NCBI GenBank assembly: GCA_044238435.1
Contig: JBIIDH010000005.1
Coordinates: 1 to 64,000 of the forward strand
DNA: 64,000 nucleotides
From: VFMC01 sp044238435
Lineage (GTDB): Bacteria; Actinomycetota; Acidimicrobiia; Acidimicrobiales; Ilumatobacteraceae
Direction of reading: 5' to 3'
The notes below the pieces were generated by a model. That model ran no database searches. It worked only from the letters and a program-made list of their open reading frames with translations, and was not told where the DNA came from. Numbering within the stretch: the first letter of the stretch is position 1; every line of letters starts with the position of its first letter. Positions 24,562 through 33,221 of the stretch are shown here, piece after piece. A program made the translations under genes and the position numbers.

Positions 24562-25931
24562 GCAACGAACGCACCCGTCCCGACGACGGCCGACTGGCGG
24601 CGGTGGTGGTGGTCGGCCGCCCCAACGTCGGGAAGAGCACCCTGTTCAACCGCATCATCGGGTCGCAGGAGGCCATCGTCGAAGACCGGCCCGGGGTCAC
24701 CCGCGACCGGCACGAGAGCGAGGCCGAGTGGCTCGGCAACCGGTTCGCTCTGGTCGACACCGGCGGCTGGATGCCGCAGGGCAACGAGCTGGAGGAGAAG
24801 GTGAGCCGCCAGGTGGAGGCTGCGGTGCGTGCCGCCGACCTCGTGCTGTTCGTGGTCGACGCCTCGGTGGGTGTCACCGACGACGACAGCGCCATCGCCA
24901 CCTGGCTGCGTCGCACCGGCCGCCCCATCCTCGTGGTGGCCAACAAGGCCGACAACGACCGCCGCGAGGCCGACCGCTGGGAGTTCCTGTCGCTCGGCCT
25001 CGGCGACCCGGTGCCCGTCAGCGCGCTGCACGGTCGCCGCGCCGGCGACCTGCTCGACGAGGTCGTGTCTCGTCTTCCCGCCGAGCGGCTCGGCCGCGAC
25101 GACGAGCCCTCCGACGAGTGGGGCGCGTCCGACACCGACCTGCCGCTCGGTGAGCAGGCACCACCCCGTGTGGCCATCGTCGGCCGTCCGAACGTGGGCA
25201 AGAGCACGCTGTTCAACCGCCTCGTCGGCGAGGACCGTTCGGTCGTGCACGACATGGCGGGCACCACCCGCGACGCCATCGACACCCTCGTCGACACGCC
25301 CGACGGTCCCATCGTGTTCGTCGACACCGCAGGGATGCGCAAGCGCGGCAAGATCGACGACTCGGCCGAGTACTACTCGCTGGTGCGGGCGCTGCGGGCC
25401 ATCGACGACGCCGACATCGCCCTGCTCGTCATCGACGCCACCGAGGGTGTCACCGGCCAGGATCAGCGCCTCGCCGAGCGGGTCGACGCCTCGGGTTGCC
25501 CGATCATGGTGATGCTGAACAAGTGGGACCTCATCGACGACCCCGAACAGCGTCTCGAGGTGAAGGCCCAGGTGGCCCGTAAGTTGGGGTTCGTCGGCGA
25601 CGCACCCATCCTCACCATCTCGGCGCTCAGCGGCAAGGGTGTGCACAAGTTGCGCCCTGTGCTGCAGGACGCCATCGTCCAGTACCACCGCCGAGTACCC
25701 ACCCGCGATGTCAACAAGGTCATCGCTGCCGCCCAGCAGCGCCAGCCGGCCGGGCACGGGGTGAAGGTGCTGTACGCCATGCAGGGGGCCACCGATCCGC
25801 CCACATTCACCCTGTTCGTGAACCGCGACCTGCCGCCGTCGTACCTGCGCTACCTCGAACGCAGCATCAAAGAGGCATTCGACTTCGGTGCCTCGCCCAT
25901 CAAGCTGCGGGTGCGCAAGCGCACCGACTGA
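24558..25931 (+). CDS. der: Ribosome biogenesis GTPase Der
   Basis: A 457-aa essential double-GTPase acting in 50S subunit maturation. Both G domains are complete: the first has GRPNVGKST at residues 20-28 and DTGGW as G3; the second has GRPNVGKST near residue 208, DTAGMRKRG as G3 and NKWDL as G4. The C-terminal KH-like domain ends in SPIKLRVRKRTD. The start is coupled to the DUF512 gene. A tRNA gene and a zinc-ribbon gene follow. Confidence 0.95.
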   Translation: MSNERTRPDDGRLAAVVVVGRPNVGKSTLFNRIIGSQEAIVEDRPGVTRDRHESEAEWLGNRFALVDTGGWMPQGNELEEKVSRQVEAAVRAADLVLFVVDASVGVTDDDSAIATWLRRTGRPILVVANKADNDRREADRWEFLSLGLGDPVPVSALHGRRAGDLLDEVVSRLPAERLGRDDEPSDEWGASDTDLPLGEQAPPRVAIVGRPNVGKSTLFNRLVGEDRSVVHDMAGTTRDAIDTLVDTPDGPIVFVDTAGMRKRGKIDDSAEYYSLVRALRAIDDADIALLVIDATEGVTGQDQRLAERVDASGCPIMVMLNKWDLIDDPEQRLEVKAQVARKLGFVGDAPILTISALSGKGVHKLRPVLQDAIVQYHRRVPTRDVNKVIAAAQQRQPAGHGVKVLYAMQGATDPPTFTLFVNRDLPPSYLRYLERSIKEAFDFGASPIKLRVRKRTD

Positions 25932-25941
25932 GGAGCCGACG

Positions 25942-26202
25942 ATGCCCTTCTGTGAAGACTGCGCCAAGTACTGGGCACCTTCCGCCATGAACGACGACGG
26001 CTCGTGCCCCACCTGCGGTCGGATTCTCGAGGCCCCCCGGGCGGCGTCGACCGTCACGGCGAAGAACGTCGATGTGAGGAAGCTCGCAGCCGGCGGTGAA
26101 GGCGGAGAGGTCGACGACGCCAGTGCTCCCTGGCATTTCAAGCTGCTGATGGTGCTGCTGGTCGCATATCTGGGCTGGCGGTTGGTGCAACTCTTCGTGT
26201 GA
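25942..26202 (+). CDS. Small zinc-ribbon membrane-anchored protein
   Basis: An 86-aa protein with an N-terminal zinc ribbon (Cys4, Cys7, Cys22, Cys25) and one C-terminal transmembrane span (about residues 67-84, FKLLMVLLVAYLGWRLV). It would sit in the cytoplasmic membrane with the ribbon facing inward. The start has a GAGGAG ribosome site and lies 10 nt after der, so it is probably co-transcribed. Function unknown; the ribbon might bind nucleic acid or protein. Confidence 0.75.
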   Translation: MPFCEDCAKYWAPSAMNDDGSCPTCGRILEAPRAASTVTAKNVDVRKLAAGGEGGEVDDASAPWHFKLLMVLLVAYLGWRLVQLFV

Positions 26203-26237
26203 CAGCACCGCACGTGGTGGCTTCCGGAGTCGTCCGC

Positions 26238-26243
26238 TAGGCT
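26238..26243 (+). promoter_or_regulatory. -10 hexamer TAGGCT, promoter for tRNA-Pro
   Basis: TAGGCT ends 13 nt before the first base of the tRNA, so the primary transcript would carry a 5' leader of about 6 nt for RNase P to remove. Confidence 0.5.
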
Positions 26244-26256
26244 TGCCGCTCTGTCA

Positions 26257-26331
26257 CGGGCTGTAGCGCAGCTTGGTTAGCGCACTTGTCTGGGGGACAA
26301 GGGGTCGGGAGTTCAAATCTCCCCAGCCCGA
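26257..26331 (+). tRNA. tRNA-Pro (anticodon GGG)
   Basis: A 75-nt cloverleaf: acceptor CGGGCTG pairs with CAGCCCG plus discriminator A at 26331; anticodon stem CTTGT/ACAAG (26285-26289, 26297-26301) encloses CTGGGGG with anticodon GGG at 26292-26294; the T arm has GTTCAAATC. CCA is not encoded. It reads proline codons CCC and CCU. Confidence 0.93.
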
Positions 26332-26349
26332 CGGATGGAATACCTGGTC

Positions 26350-26375
26350 AGAGCCGGTCCGCAAGGGCCGGCTCT
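26350..26375 (+). terminator. Hairpin terminator after tRNA-Pro
   Basis: AGAGCCGGTCC and GGGCCGGCTCT form an 11-bp stem (one G-T pair) around a GCAA tetraloop, 18 nt after the tRNA. No T-tract follows. The rest of the gap to 26556 shows no gene. Confidence 0.65.
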
Positions 26376-26542
26376 CGCCGTTGCGGCACCATGCTCGGCT
26401 GCCTTCAGGTTGCGTGCAGGCGACCAGGGGTCTCCATCGGGGGAGCGACGCGTTGCGTGGTGCACCAGCCACGGACAGGGCGGAGCGATCAAGAAGTTGT
26501 CAGGAAACCGTCAAGACGCTGGCACGGACAGGGCCTCACTCA

Positions 26543-26548
26543 TACCGT
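26543..26548 (+). promoter_or_regulatory. -10 hexamer TACCGT, leaderless promoter for the pilin-like operon
   Basis: TACCGT ends 8 nt before the ATG at 26557. It would drive the three overlapping genes to 30558. Confidence 0.45.
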
Positions 26549-26556
26549 GATCTGGG

Positions 26557-27045
26557 ATGAGGAGCGGTCGTCTGTGTCCCCAACGTCCTGACGGACCGTC
26601 ACGCGTCGATCGTTCGACGCGTGACCAGGGGGTCTCGCTGGTCGAGGTGGTTGCAGCGACGGCCATGATGGCCATCTTGGTGGTGCCGCTCGCCAACGCA
26701 GTCCTGTCGTCGGTACGGGCCTCGTCGCGATCGGTCGAGAACGCAAAGGTCATCACGATCGCCCAGAACGCAGCCGACCGCGTCAACCGAGCCGGGAAGA
26801 GCTGCGACTACGCCCAGTACGCACAAGCGGCGGCCACCAACGAGGGTTGGCCGCCCTCGTCGGTCATCGTGGTCCAGGAACACATGGTGCCGGCGAACGT
26901 GCCCACGCAGCCAGGTGCATGGGTGAGCGGAGCGTGCGCCGATGCGACGCCGAGTGCGCTGCTGGTGCAGCGCGTGCGGATCACGGTGGTTGGCGAACAG
27001 CATGGGATGAGCAGCCTCATCGAGGTGGTGAAGAGCGATGTCTGA
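26557..27045 (+). CDS. Type IV prepilin-like protein
   Basis: A 162-aa protein with a type IV prepilin N-terminus: a basic leader of 25 residues ending in Gly25, then VSLVEVVAATAMMAILVVPL, with Glu at mature position 5 and a hydrophobic helix to about residue 50. Prepilin peptidase should cleave after Gly25. The rest is a small head with a possible Cys pair (SCDY, SGACAD). The length fits a minor pilin. It overlaps the next gene by 8 nt. No prepilin peptidase or assembly ATPase is in the window. Confidence 0.78.
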   Translation: MRSGRLCPQRPDGPSRVDRSTRDQGVSLVEVVAATAMMAILVVPLANAVLSSVRASSRSVENAKVITIAQNAADRVNRAGKSCDYAQYAQAAATNEGWPPSSVIVVQEHMVPANVPTQPGAWVSGACADATPSALLVQRVRITVVGEQHGMSSLIEVVKSDV

Positions 27046-29155
27046 CCGTCGTCGATCCGTGCAGTCGAGGCATGCCCACCGGCATCCGGACCGCGGATTC
27101 ACCTTGGTCGAGCTTCTCGTGGCCGTCGTGGTGACCGGAGTTGTCATGTCCTCGCTCGCTGGGTTGACGATGGTGATCATCCGTCAACAGGCAGGCACAG
27201 GGAGCCGGCTGGATCTGGCTCGAGCCGAGCAGTCGCTCGGGCTGTGGCTGCCGACCGACCTCGCGTCGGCCGACTCGGTCGACCCATCACCGGGGGCGGC
27301 ACCGTGTGGTTCACCCTGTCCGCTTGCCGACGCGACGGCGGGGTCGAACGCAGTGATGCTGTCGTGGAAGACCCTCGAGGACGCAGGGCCGCCGGTGGTG
27401 GAACGTGAGACCAATGTGTCGTACCGCTACCTGGCGTCAGGGCTGCGGTTCGCGATCGTGCGGGTGCAGTGCGACCGCGTCGGCAACGGTGCCTGGAGCT
27501 GCGCCCAGCGAACCGTGCTGAGCGACGCGCCGCCGCCCCCCGATGGCACCACCTTCCAGCCAGGTGTCACGGCGCCCGACTGGGCGATGCAGGTGACCGA
27601 TCCGCCCGTCGCAGGCGACGGCAGCACCGATCCTGCACTCGACACGGGACGCGGTAAGGGCGCACGACGGGCGATGGTGACGGTTCGCGACACCAGTGGG
27701 GTCACGTCGTACAGCGCCACCTATTCGCCGATCGCGATCACCGCGGGCAGCACCAATCGGGTACCCACGCTCGATCCGGGCAGTCTGCAAGGGGCTCCCG
27801 GCTTCACCGAGGTGCGGTCGCGCTGCGGCGGCAACTTCGCCGTCGCATTCGACATGTCGAACTCGATCAAGACTGCTGCACCGACGGTTCGTGACGGGGT
27901 GAAGGCGCTGATTGAGACCTTTGCGGGCACACCGACCAAGCTGCAGCTGGTCCGCTTCAACACCGGCGGCATGACCCTCGGCGTCTCGGCTCCGTACTGG
28001 CAGGTCGAGCAGTGGCAGCCGTACTGGTTCGACATGCTCGACCCCGACGATGTAGCCGAGGCCCTCGGGCTCCTCGATGCCACCAACAGTCCGCTCAGTG
28101 GTGGCACGAACTGGGAAGACGCGTTGTTCCGGCTCTTCCGCAACCAGGACGGCAGCGAGCAGGTGGCAATCCCCGACACGCTGGTGTTCTTCACCGATGG
28201 TGTGCCCAACTACGACCGGTTGACGTACCTGAGGAATGTCATCGTGCCGTCGGGGCAGAAGGGCAATCTCCGGACCAATTCCGCCAACTCCAACCTGGCC
28301 GACCTGTTCGCCGGGAACGACATGGCCCTGTACCCGCCGGCGAAGAACCCCTCGCTGCCCTCGGAGGTTCCCGGAGTTCCGGGCGGTCGGTTGACGGGAC
28401 AGGGCTTGGAGAACGTGTACGTGCAGGAGGCGTGGGATCGCGCCAACTACATCGCCGAGCAGTACCGCGACACCCGGACGCGTTTCATCGGAATCGGGGT
28501 CGGCGATCAGTTCGCAACAGTCGGGAACGGAACCATCGACTATCCGGAGTCGCAGTGGGTGACCGTCGAGAACGGAGCGCTCACCTCTACGTGGACAGAG
28601 AACCGCACCATCCTCGCCCGATTGATCAGCAACAGTGACACCGGTGTGCCGGCCGTGGAACTGAACGGCGAATACACCAATGCCGAGACGGCGAACATGT
28701 ACACGCTGCCTGACTGGACCCGGTTCGGCAAGGCAATGCAGACCATCGCTCTCTCGGAGTGCGGTGGCACGCTGACCGTGCAGACGTTCGAGAACGGGGT
28801 CGGCGTTCCCGACGAGTTCCAGTACCAGACGACGTCGGTGGTCGACTCGCTGGGTCAACCGGTACCCAACTCGTCGACCGTGGTCACCACCTCGGGCCAG
28901 TTCCCGTCGGGCACGTTCGACCTGAGCATCGTCCGCGGCGACTACGTCGATGTCACCTTGCAGCCGATCAACCTGTCGGGCATCGGCGCGTACGAACCTG
29001 CGGCGACGCAGGCCTGGGAGTGCAGCGCGAAGCGAGCGGCGTTGCCCACCACTGAGGCCGAGATCGTCGGGACCTCGTGGACGAGCGTCACCGTGCGGGT
29101 TCCTGCCGATGCCGCAGTGTCGTGCCGTTTGAACGTCGCGGAGGTCATGCCATGA
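27038..29155 (+). CDS. Prepilin fused to a von Willebrand factor A domain
   Basis: A 705-aa protein. Residues 13-45 are a prepilin signal: leader ending at Gly20, mature FTLVELLVAVVVTGVV with Glu at position 5. Residues from about 266 to 560 are a vWA domain with a complete metal-ion-dependent adhesion site: DMSNS at residues 272-276, Thr357 in GGTNWED and Asp387 in FFTDGVPN. The remainder is beta-rich. It is likely exported and displayed on a pilus-like fibre, where the metal site could bind a surface or protein. The genes before and after overlap by 8 and 4 nt. Base use is less GC-rich than in neighbouring housekeeping genes. Confidence 0.8.
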   Translation: MSDRRRSVQSRHAHRHPDRGFTLVELLVAVVVTGVVMSSLAGLTMVIIRQQAGTGSRLDLARAEQSLGLWLPTDLASADSVDPSPGAAPCGSPCPLADATAGSNAVMLSWKTLEDAGPPVVERETNVSYRYLASGLRFAIVRVQCDRVGNGAWSCAQRTVLSDAPPPPDGTTFQPGVTAPDWAMQVTDPPVAGDGSTDPALDTGRGKGARRAMVTVRDTSGVTSYSATYSPIAITAGSTNRVPTLDPGSLQGAPGFTEVRSRCGGNFAVAFDMSNSIKTAAPTVRDGVKALIETFAGTPTKLQLVRFNTGGMTLGVSAPYWQVEQWQPYWFDMLDPDDVAEALGLLDATNSPLSGGTNWEDALFRLFRNQDGSEQVAIPDTLVFFTDGVPNYDRLTYLRNVIVPSGQKGNLRTNSANSNLADLFAGNDMALYPPAKNPSLPSEVPGVPGGRLTGQGLENVYVQEAWDRANYIAEQYRDTRTRFIGIGVGDQFATVGNGTIDYPESQWVTVENGALTSTWTENRTILARLISNSDTGVPAVELNGEYTNAETANMYTLPDWTRFGKAMQTIALSECGGTLTVQTFENGVGVPDEFQYQTTSVVDSLGQPVPNSSTVVTTSGQFPSGTFDLSIVRGDYVDVTLQPINLSGIGAYEPAATQAWECSAKRAALPTTEAEIVGTSWTSVTVRVPADAAVSCRLNVAEVMP

Positions 29156-30558
29156 ACCGCCACGGCCGACGCCCGGAAACCGAGCGCGACGAGGGCTCAT
29201 TGCTGGTGCTGTGCATGGTGCTGGTCGTGGTGAGCGTCATGGTGGTGATCCCGATCATGGAGTTCGGGATCAGCGTCACGCGCGCCAACCGCGTCGCGAA
29301 GTCGAGATCGGTGGCGGCCGAGGCCGTGAAGGGCGGGCTCCGCACAGCCCTCGCCGATCCGAAGTCGCTCTATCGGGCGTGCGGGGGCACGTCCCCGTCG
29401 ACACCCCTGACATTGGCCGGTCCGGGTCTCAGCACGTCGGTGGCCACCACCTGCGCCAAGATCGGCGAGGCCCAAGCAACCGACAGCGGGAGGTACGCGT
29501 CTGCGACGACGATGATGGGCGCAGCCGTCCCGGCCGAGGCGGGCAGGCAGTACCCGGGATCGGGCGCGACGGCGGTCGATGCCTGGCACGCCGCTGTCAC
29601 TGTCACCCCGGCGAACGACGCGATCTGGTTGCCGCCGATGCCCGAGCGCGTCCAAAACGCGCGACCGGCGACGGGGTGGGCGATGCCGACGACCTTTGGT
29701 GCGTGCACAGTGTTCTTCCCCGGCACGTACGACGACCCGGTCTCCATCTCGGGGCCGGGGTCGGTGTACTTCGCATCGGGCATCTACACCTTCGCCGACA
29801 CGGTCACGATCGCCGGTGATGTCGATGTGGTCGTGGGAGACGGAGCCATCCAAGGTTGTGCCAACGACTATGAAGCGGCCACCTACGCCGTCGACGTACC
29901 CGCCCAACACGGGATCAGCGGGCTGGGGGCTACGTTCGTCTTCAGCGGCGCAGGTCGGCTGGCCATCCAGACGCCTCTCGCGGGCGGCACTGTCCGGGTG
30001 CGGTTCAACCAGCGTTACGTACCCGAGGCCGCGGTGGCCACGGACTCGAGCGCAGGGATCTCGGTGATGTCGGCGAATGGGGCGCTCGACCCCGATGCAA
30101 ACTGGGTGGCCCTCGAGATGCCGGGTGTCATGTCGGTCCCGAAGTCGACGATGCACGGAAGTCAGCAGGCAGGTGGGCTTGCTCCCTCGACGGTGATCGC
30201 GCAGAGCCCGCTCCCTGCCGGCGGAGCCCTGGTCGATGTCGATGTCACGGGTGCCCAGGCGGCCGACATCCAGATCCAGGGCTATGTGGTGGTGCCCCAG
30301 GGTGCCGTGTCGATCAGGGCCGCAGCGGCGACGAAGACCAACAAGTCGGTGCGGTTCACTGCCGGCGCCACGGCTGCGATGTTCGACCTGAGCGCCGATC
30401 GCCCCGAGACCTTCGTGCTCGACATCGTCAACCCTGTCGTGCAGCGCACGTTCAAACTGGTGTCCACTGCCACCGGCGGTACGGCTGTCACATCGACCGC
30501 CGTCGTGATCGTGAACCAGAATGGTGCCTATGCCATCAAGTCGTGGACGGTGCAGTAG
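29152..30558 (+). CDS. PilX-like pilus-associated protein, hypothetical
   Basis: A 468-aa protein with one N-terminal hydrophobic helix (about residues 16-42, opening DEGSLLVLCMVLVVV) behind a charged leader, like PilX-type minor pilins; a Gly15-Ser16 junction could be a cleavage site but there is no Glu at mature position 5. The rest is predicted beta-rich, with repeated strands such as GPGSVYFASGIYTF that resemble a beta-solenoid. It is translationally coupled to the vWA pilin gene (4-nt overlap) and probably forms part of the same fibre. No close family is recognised. Confidence 0.6.
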   Translation: MNRHGRRPETERDEGSLLVLCMVLVVVSVMVVIPIMEFGISVTRANRVAKSRSVAAEAVKGGLRTALADPKSLYRACGGTSPSTPLTLAGPGLSTSVATTCAKIGEAQATDSGRYASATTMMGAAVPAEAGRQYPGSGATAVDAWHAAVTVTPANDAIWLPPMPERVQNARPATGWAMPTTFGACTVFFPGTYDDPVSISGPGSVYFASGIYTFADTVTIAGDVDVVVGDGAIQGCANDYEAATYAVDVPAQHGISGLGATFVFSGAGRLAIQTPLAGGTVRVRFNQRYVPEAAVATDSSAGISVMSANGALDPDANWVALEMPGVMSVPKSTMHGSQQAGGLAPSTVIAQSPLPAGGALVDVDVTGAQAADIQIQGYVVVPQGAVSIRAAAATKTNKSVRFTAGATAAMFDLSADRPETFVLDIVNPVVQRTFKLVSTATGGTAVTSTAVVIVNQNGAYAIKSWTVQ

Positions 30559-30596
30559 CCCCGCCGATCGCTGTTCGTCGCCCGAGGGTCGCTGAG

Positions 30597-31289
30597 ATGT
30601 GTGGCCGGTTCGTGTCGAGCCAGACGCCCCAGCAGCTCGCCGACTACTTCGGTGCGGCTGTCGACACCGATCCGTTGTCGCCCAGCTACAACGTGGCGCC
30701 CACCAACGACATCTACGCCGTGGTGGCCGACCCCGAGGGCGAGCCGGTTGTCCGCTCCTTCCACTGGGGTCTGGTTCCCGTGTGGGCCAAGGACGTGAAG
30801 GTGGGCTCGAAGATGATCAATGCGCGGGCCGAGACCTTGGCCGAGAAGCCCTCGTTCAAGTCGCTGTTCAAGAGCCGTCGCCTCATCGTGCCGATGGACG
30901 GGTTCTACGAATGGAAGGCGGTGCCGGGCCAGAAGGCGAAGCAGCCGATGTTCATCCATCGCGCCGACGACGAACCGCTGGCCGTGGCGGGTCTGTGGAC
31001 CGTGTGGCGCGACAAGGCGGCAGGCCCCGACGCTCCGTGGTTGCACAGTTGCACCGTCATCACCGTGGCTGCCAACGACACCATGGCGCCGGTGCACGAC
31101 CGGATGCCGGCAATCCTGCCGGAGCAGGCATGGGCGGAGTGGCTCGATCCCGACCGGCACGACGTCGCCGAGCTGGCGCACCTGCTGAGCCCGTCACCCA
31201 ACGATCTGCTGGAACTCGTCGAGGTGTCGACTGCGGTGAACAACGTGCGCAACAAGGGCGCCGAGTTGATCGAACCGCTCGAATCCTGA
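30597..31289 (+). CDS. SRAP-domain protein (YedK/HMCES family)
   Basis: A 230-aa protein of the SOS-response-associated peptidase family, which forms a covalent crosslink with abasic sites in single-stranded DNA through the N-terminal Cys. Cys2 (MCGRFV) becomes the N-terminus after Met removal; the partners are seen as Asn in NARAET, Glu in DGFYEWK and His in HDRMP. The ATG at 30597 is required because the Cys must be residue 2; an upstream in-frame ATG at 30543 would bury it. It lies 38 nt after the pilin-like operon. Confidence 0.92.
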   Translation: MCGRFVSSQTPQQLADYFGAAVDTDPLSPSYNVAPTNDIYAVVADPEGEPVVRSFHWGLVPVWAKDVKVGSKMINARAETLAEKPSFKSLFKSRRLIVPMDGFYEWKAVPGQKAKQPMFIHRADDEPLAVAGLWTVWRDKAAGPDAPWLHSCTVITVAANDTMAPVHDRMPAILPEQAWAEWLDPDRHDVAELAHLLSPSPNDLLELVEVSTAVNNVRNKGAELIEPLES

Positions 31290-31291
31290 TC

Positions 31292-31313
31292 GCTGACCGC
31301 CGAGCGGCTCAGC
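31292..31313. terminator. Possible hairpin between convergent SRAP and HIT genes
   Basis: GCTGA and GCCG pair with CGGC and TCAGC, with a CC bulge and a 2-nt AG turn. The tight turn makes it only a weak candidate. It overlaps the HIT stop codon. Confidence 0.3.
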
Positions 31314-31707
31314 CGGCGAGGTGCTCGCGGATCGCCTGCGCGGCGGCTTCGAGGTCGTCGCGGTCGACCGAGCCTGCGGCATTCGAGAAGTCGAGCTGGC
31401 GCATGCTGGAGGTGGGCACGACGTGCAGGTGCGTGTGTGGCACCTCGTAGCCGGCGATGATGAGGCCCACCCGCTCGCACGCGAAGGCAGCCTGTTGGGC
31501 CCGGCCGATGCGATGGGCGACGGCGAACAGGTGCGCCGCGAGCGACGGCTCGAGATCGACCCAGTGGTCGACCTCGGCGAGCGGTACCACCAGCGCATGC
31601 CCGCGGGCGAGCGGGTTGATCGACATGAACACCACGCAGTGCTCGTCGCGGTGCACGAACGTGCCCGGTATGTCGCCGGCGATGATGCGGCTGAAGATGG
31701 TGGTCAT
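31309..31707 (-). CDS. HIT-family nucleotide hydrolase/transferase
   Basis: A 132-aa histidine-triad protein, probably hydrolysing adenosine phosphoramidate or dinucleoside polyphosphates. The triad HTHLHVVP sits at about residues 94-101; FSRIIAGDIPG at residues 5-15 is the family opening. The ATG at 31707 overlaps the stop of the SDR gene by one base (TGATG), so it is co-translated with that dehydrogenase. Confidence 0.9.
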   Translation of the reverse strand: MTTIFSRIIAGDIPGTFVHRDEHCVVFMSINPLARGHALVVPLAEVDHWVDLEPSLAAHLFAVAHRIGRAQQAAFACERVGLIIAGYEVPHTHLHVVPTSSMRQLDFSNAAGSVDRDDLEAAAQAIREHLAG

Positions 31708-32519
31708 CAGACGAATCCGCCCGACGCGGCGAACACATCGCCGTTGCAGTACGAGCTCTCGGGGCCCGAGAGGAACCGCACCAGTTCGGCCAGTTCCTCG
31801 GCGGTGGCCATTCGGCCGCGCGGGATCTGCATCACGATGCCCGCCATCATCATCGGGTCCATCGGGGCCAGCAGGGGAGTGTCGACCCATCCGGGGCACA
31901 CAGCGTTCACCCGCACGCCGAACGGAGCGACTTCCTGGCCGACCGACTTGGTGAGGGCGATGATGCCCGCCTTGGCCGTGGCGTAGTGCACGGCGCCGGC
32001 CAGTGGGCGCAGGCCGAGTACCGACGAGATGTTGACGATGGCGCCGCTGCGGGCGGGGGTCATGTGGCGCAGTGCGGCACGCGTGCCGTAGAAGGCGCCA
32101 TAGAGGTGCACGCGGATCATCCGGTCCCAGTCGGCGTCGCTGAGACCCACCGTCGTGTCGGGCGGCACCATCTCGTCGATCTTGCCCTCCATCCGCTTCA
32201 TCTGGTTCTCGATCGAGCGCGCAGTGCGGGCGGGATCGGGCGGGGGAGCGATGCCGGCGTTGTTGATGAGGATGTCGAGCCGTCCGTGGCGCTCGACGGC
32301 CTTGTCGACCTCGGCGTCGAACGCGGCCGCGTCGCACACGTCGAACACCGCCGTGTCGCCGTTCACCTCGATGGCCACCGCGGCCGCGGCATCGGCGCTG
32401 AGATCGTTCACCACCACCGTTGCCCCGTCGGCGGCGAGGCGGCGGACGAATGCGGCGCCGAGGCCCGACCCTCCACCGGTGACGAATGCGACCTGGCCTG
32501 CGAGTGCCCCCTGTGTCAT
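31707..32519 (-). CDS. Short-chain dehydrogenase/reductase
   Basis: A 270-aa NAD(P)-dependent SDR. Cofactor motif TGGGSGLG (about residues 14-21), NNAG at about residues 86-89, catalytic Ser in NISSVLG and YATAK Tyr-Lys pair are all present. An insert between NNAG and the active site (ARTARSIENQMKRMEGK) is longer than usual. Substrate unknown. The ATG is 6 nt after TACGAT. Confidence 0.9.
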   Translation of the reverse strand: MTQGALAGQVAFVTGGGSGLGAAFVRRLAADGATVVVNDLSADAAAAVAIEVNGDTAVFDVCDAAAFDAEVDKAVERHGRLDILINNAGIAPPPDPARTARSIENQMKRMEGKIDEMVPPDTTVGLSDADWDRMIRVHLYGAFYGTRAALRHMTPARSGAIVNISSVLGLRPLAGAVHYATAKAGIIALTKSVGQEVAPFGVRVNAVCPGWVDTPLLAPMDPMMMAGIVMQIPRGRMATAEELAELVRFLSGPESSYCNGDVFAASGGFV

Positions 32520-32525
32520 GCGCCG

Positions 32526-32531
32526 ATCGTA
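32526..32531 (-). promoter_or_regulatory. -10 hexamer TACGAT, leaderless promoter for the SDR-HIT pair
   Basis: On the minus strand TACGAT ends 6 nt before the ATG at 32519; the facing promoter at 32560 makes a divergent leaderless pair. Confidence 0.5.
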
Positions 32532-32559
32532 GGTGCTGTGGGCGGTCGCACCCGGCTTG

Positions 32560-32565
32560 TACGCT
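32560..32565 (+). promoter_or_regulatory. -10 hexamer TACGCT, leaderless promoter for the CDP-alcohol phosphatidyltransferase gene
   Basis: TACGCT ends 7 nt before the ATG at 32573; no ribosome-binding site is present. It fixes the start downstream of an in-frame ATG at 32486. Confidence 0.55.
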
Positions 32566-32572
32566 GACCGCG

Positions 32573-33181
32573 ATGACCGACACGGCCCCGAACGACATCG
32601 GCTCGCGGCGGTATCTCACGGCCCCCAACGCGTTCACGCTGCTGCGGCTGTGTTGCCTGCCGGTGTTCCTGTACCTGCTCTACGGGCGCGACGACCTCGC
32701 CGCTGCCGGATGGGTGCTGCTGGCGATCGGTCTCACCGACTGGGTCGACGGCTGGTTGGCGAGGCGTTTCAACCAGGTCAGCGAGTTCGGCAAGATCTTC
32801 GACCCGATCGCCGACCGTCTGCTGTTCTTCGTGTCGCTCATCGGCATCATCGCCTATCCCGTCGCCCCGCTGTGGTTCTTCTGGCTGGTGCTCGTCCGCG
32901 AGGCCGTGTTCGGTGTCACCGTGGCCGTCGCCACCGTGGCGTTCAAGATGCAGCGCTTCGACGTCACGTACTGGGGCAAGCTCGCGACCTTCTTGTTGAT
33001 GGGGGCCATTCCGGCATTCGTGGTGGGTGCGTCGACGTTCCCCGTGCACCAGTTCTTCACCTGGCTCGGCTATGCGGTCGGCATCCCCGGCCTGGTGCTC
33101 AGCTACTGGACAGCGCTCGCCTACGTGCCCACCATCCGCGACAGTCTCCGAGCAGGGCGCGCCGCGCGCACCGGGCTCTGA
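32573..33181 (+). CDS. CDP-alcohol phosphatidyltransferase
   Basis: A 202-aa integral membrane enzyme that moves a phosphatidyl group from CDP-diacylglycerol to an alcohol. The catalytic motif is complete: Asp56, Asp59, Gly60, Ala63, Arg64, Gly73, Asp77 and Asp81. Five to six spans follow and surround it. It could be a phosphatidylglycerophosphate, inositol-phosphate or cardiolipin synthase; the sequence does not decide. The next gene follows 40 nt later with its own ribosome site. Confidence 0.9.
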   Translation: MTDTAPNDIGSRRYLTAPNAFTLLRLCCLPVFLYLLYGRDDLAAAGWVLLAIGLTDWVDGWLARRFNQVSEFGKIFDPIADRLLFFVSLIGIIAYPVAPLWFFWLVLVREAVFGVTVAVATVAFKMQRFDVTYWGKLATFLLMGAIPAFVVGASTFPVHQFFTWLGYAVGIPGLVLSYWTALAYVPTIRDSLRAGRAARTGL

Positions 33182-33221
33182 TGAACACAGCACCCGTTCC
33201 CGAGCCCCGAGGAGAGTTCCG

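Noticed and set aside
26257..26600. An integrative element at tRNA-Pro
   Set aside because: No integrase, excisionase or duplicated tRNA 3' end could be found in the downstream sequence; only a weaker island suggestion is kept.
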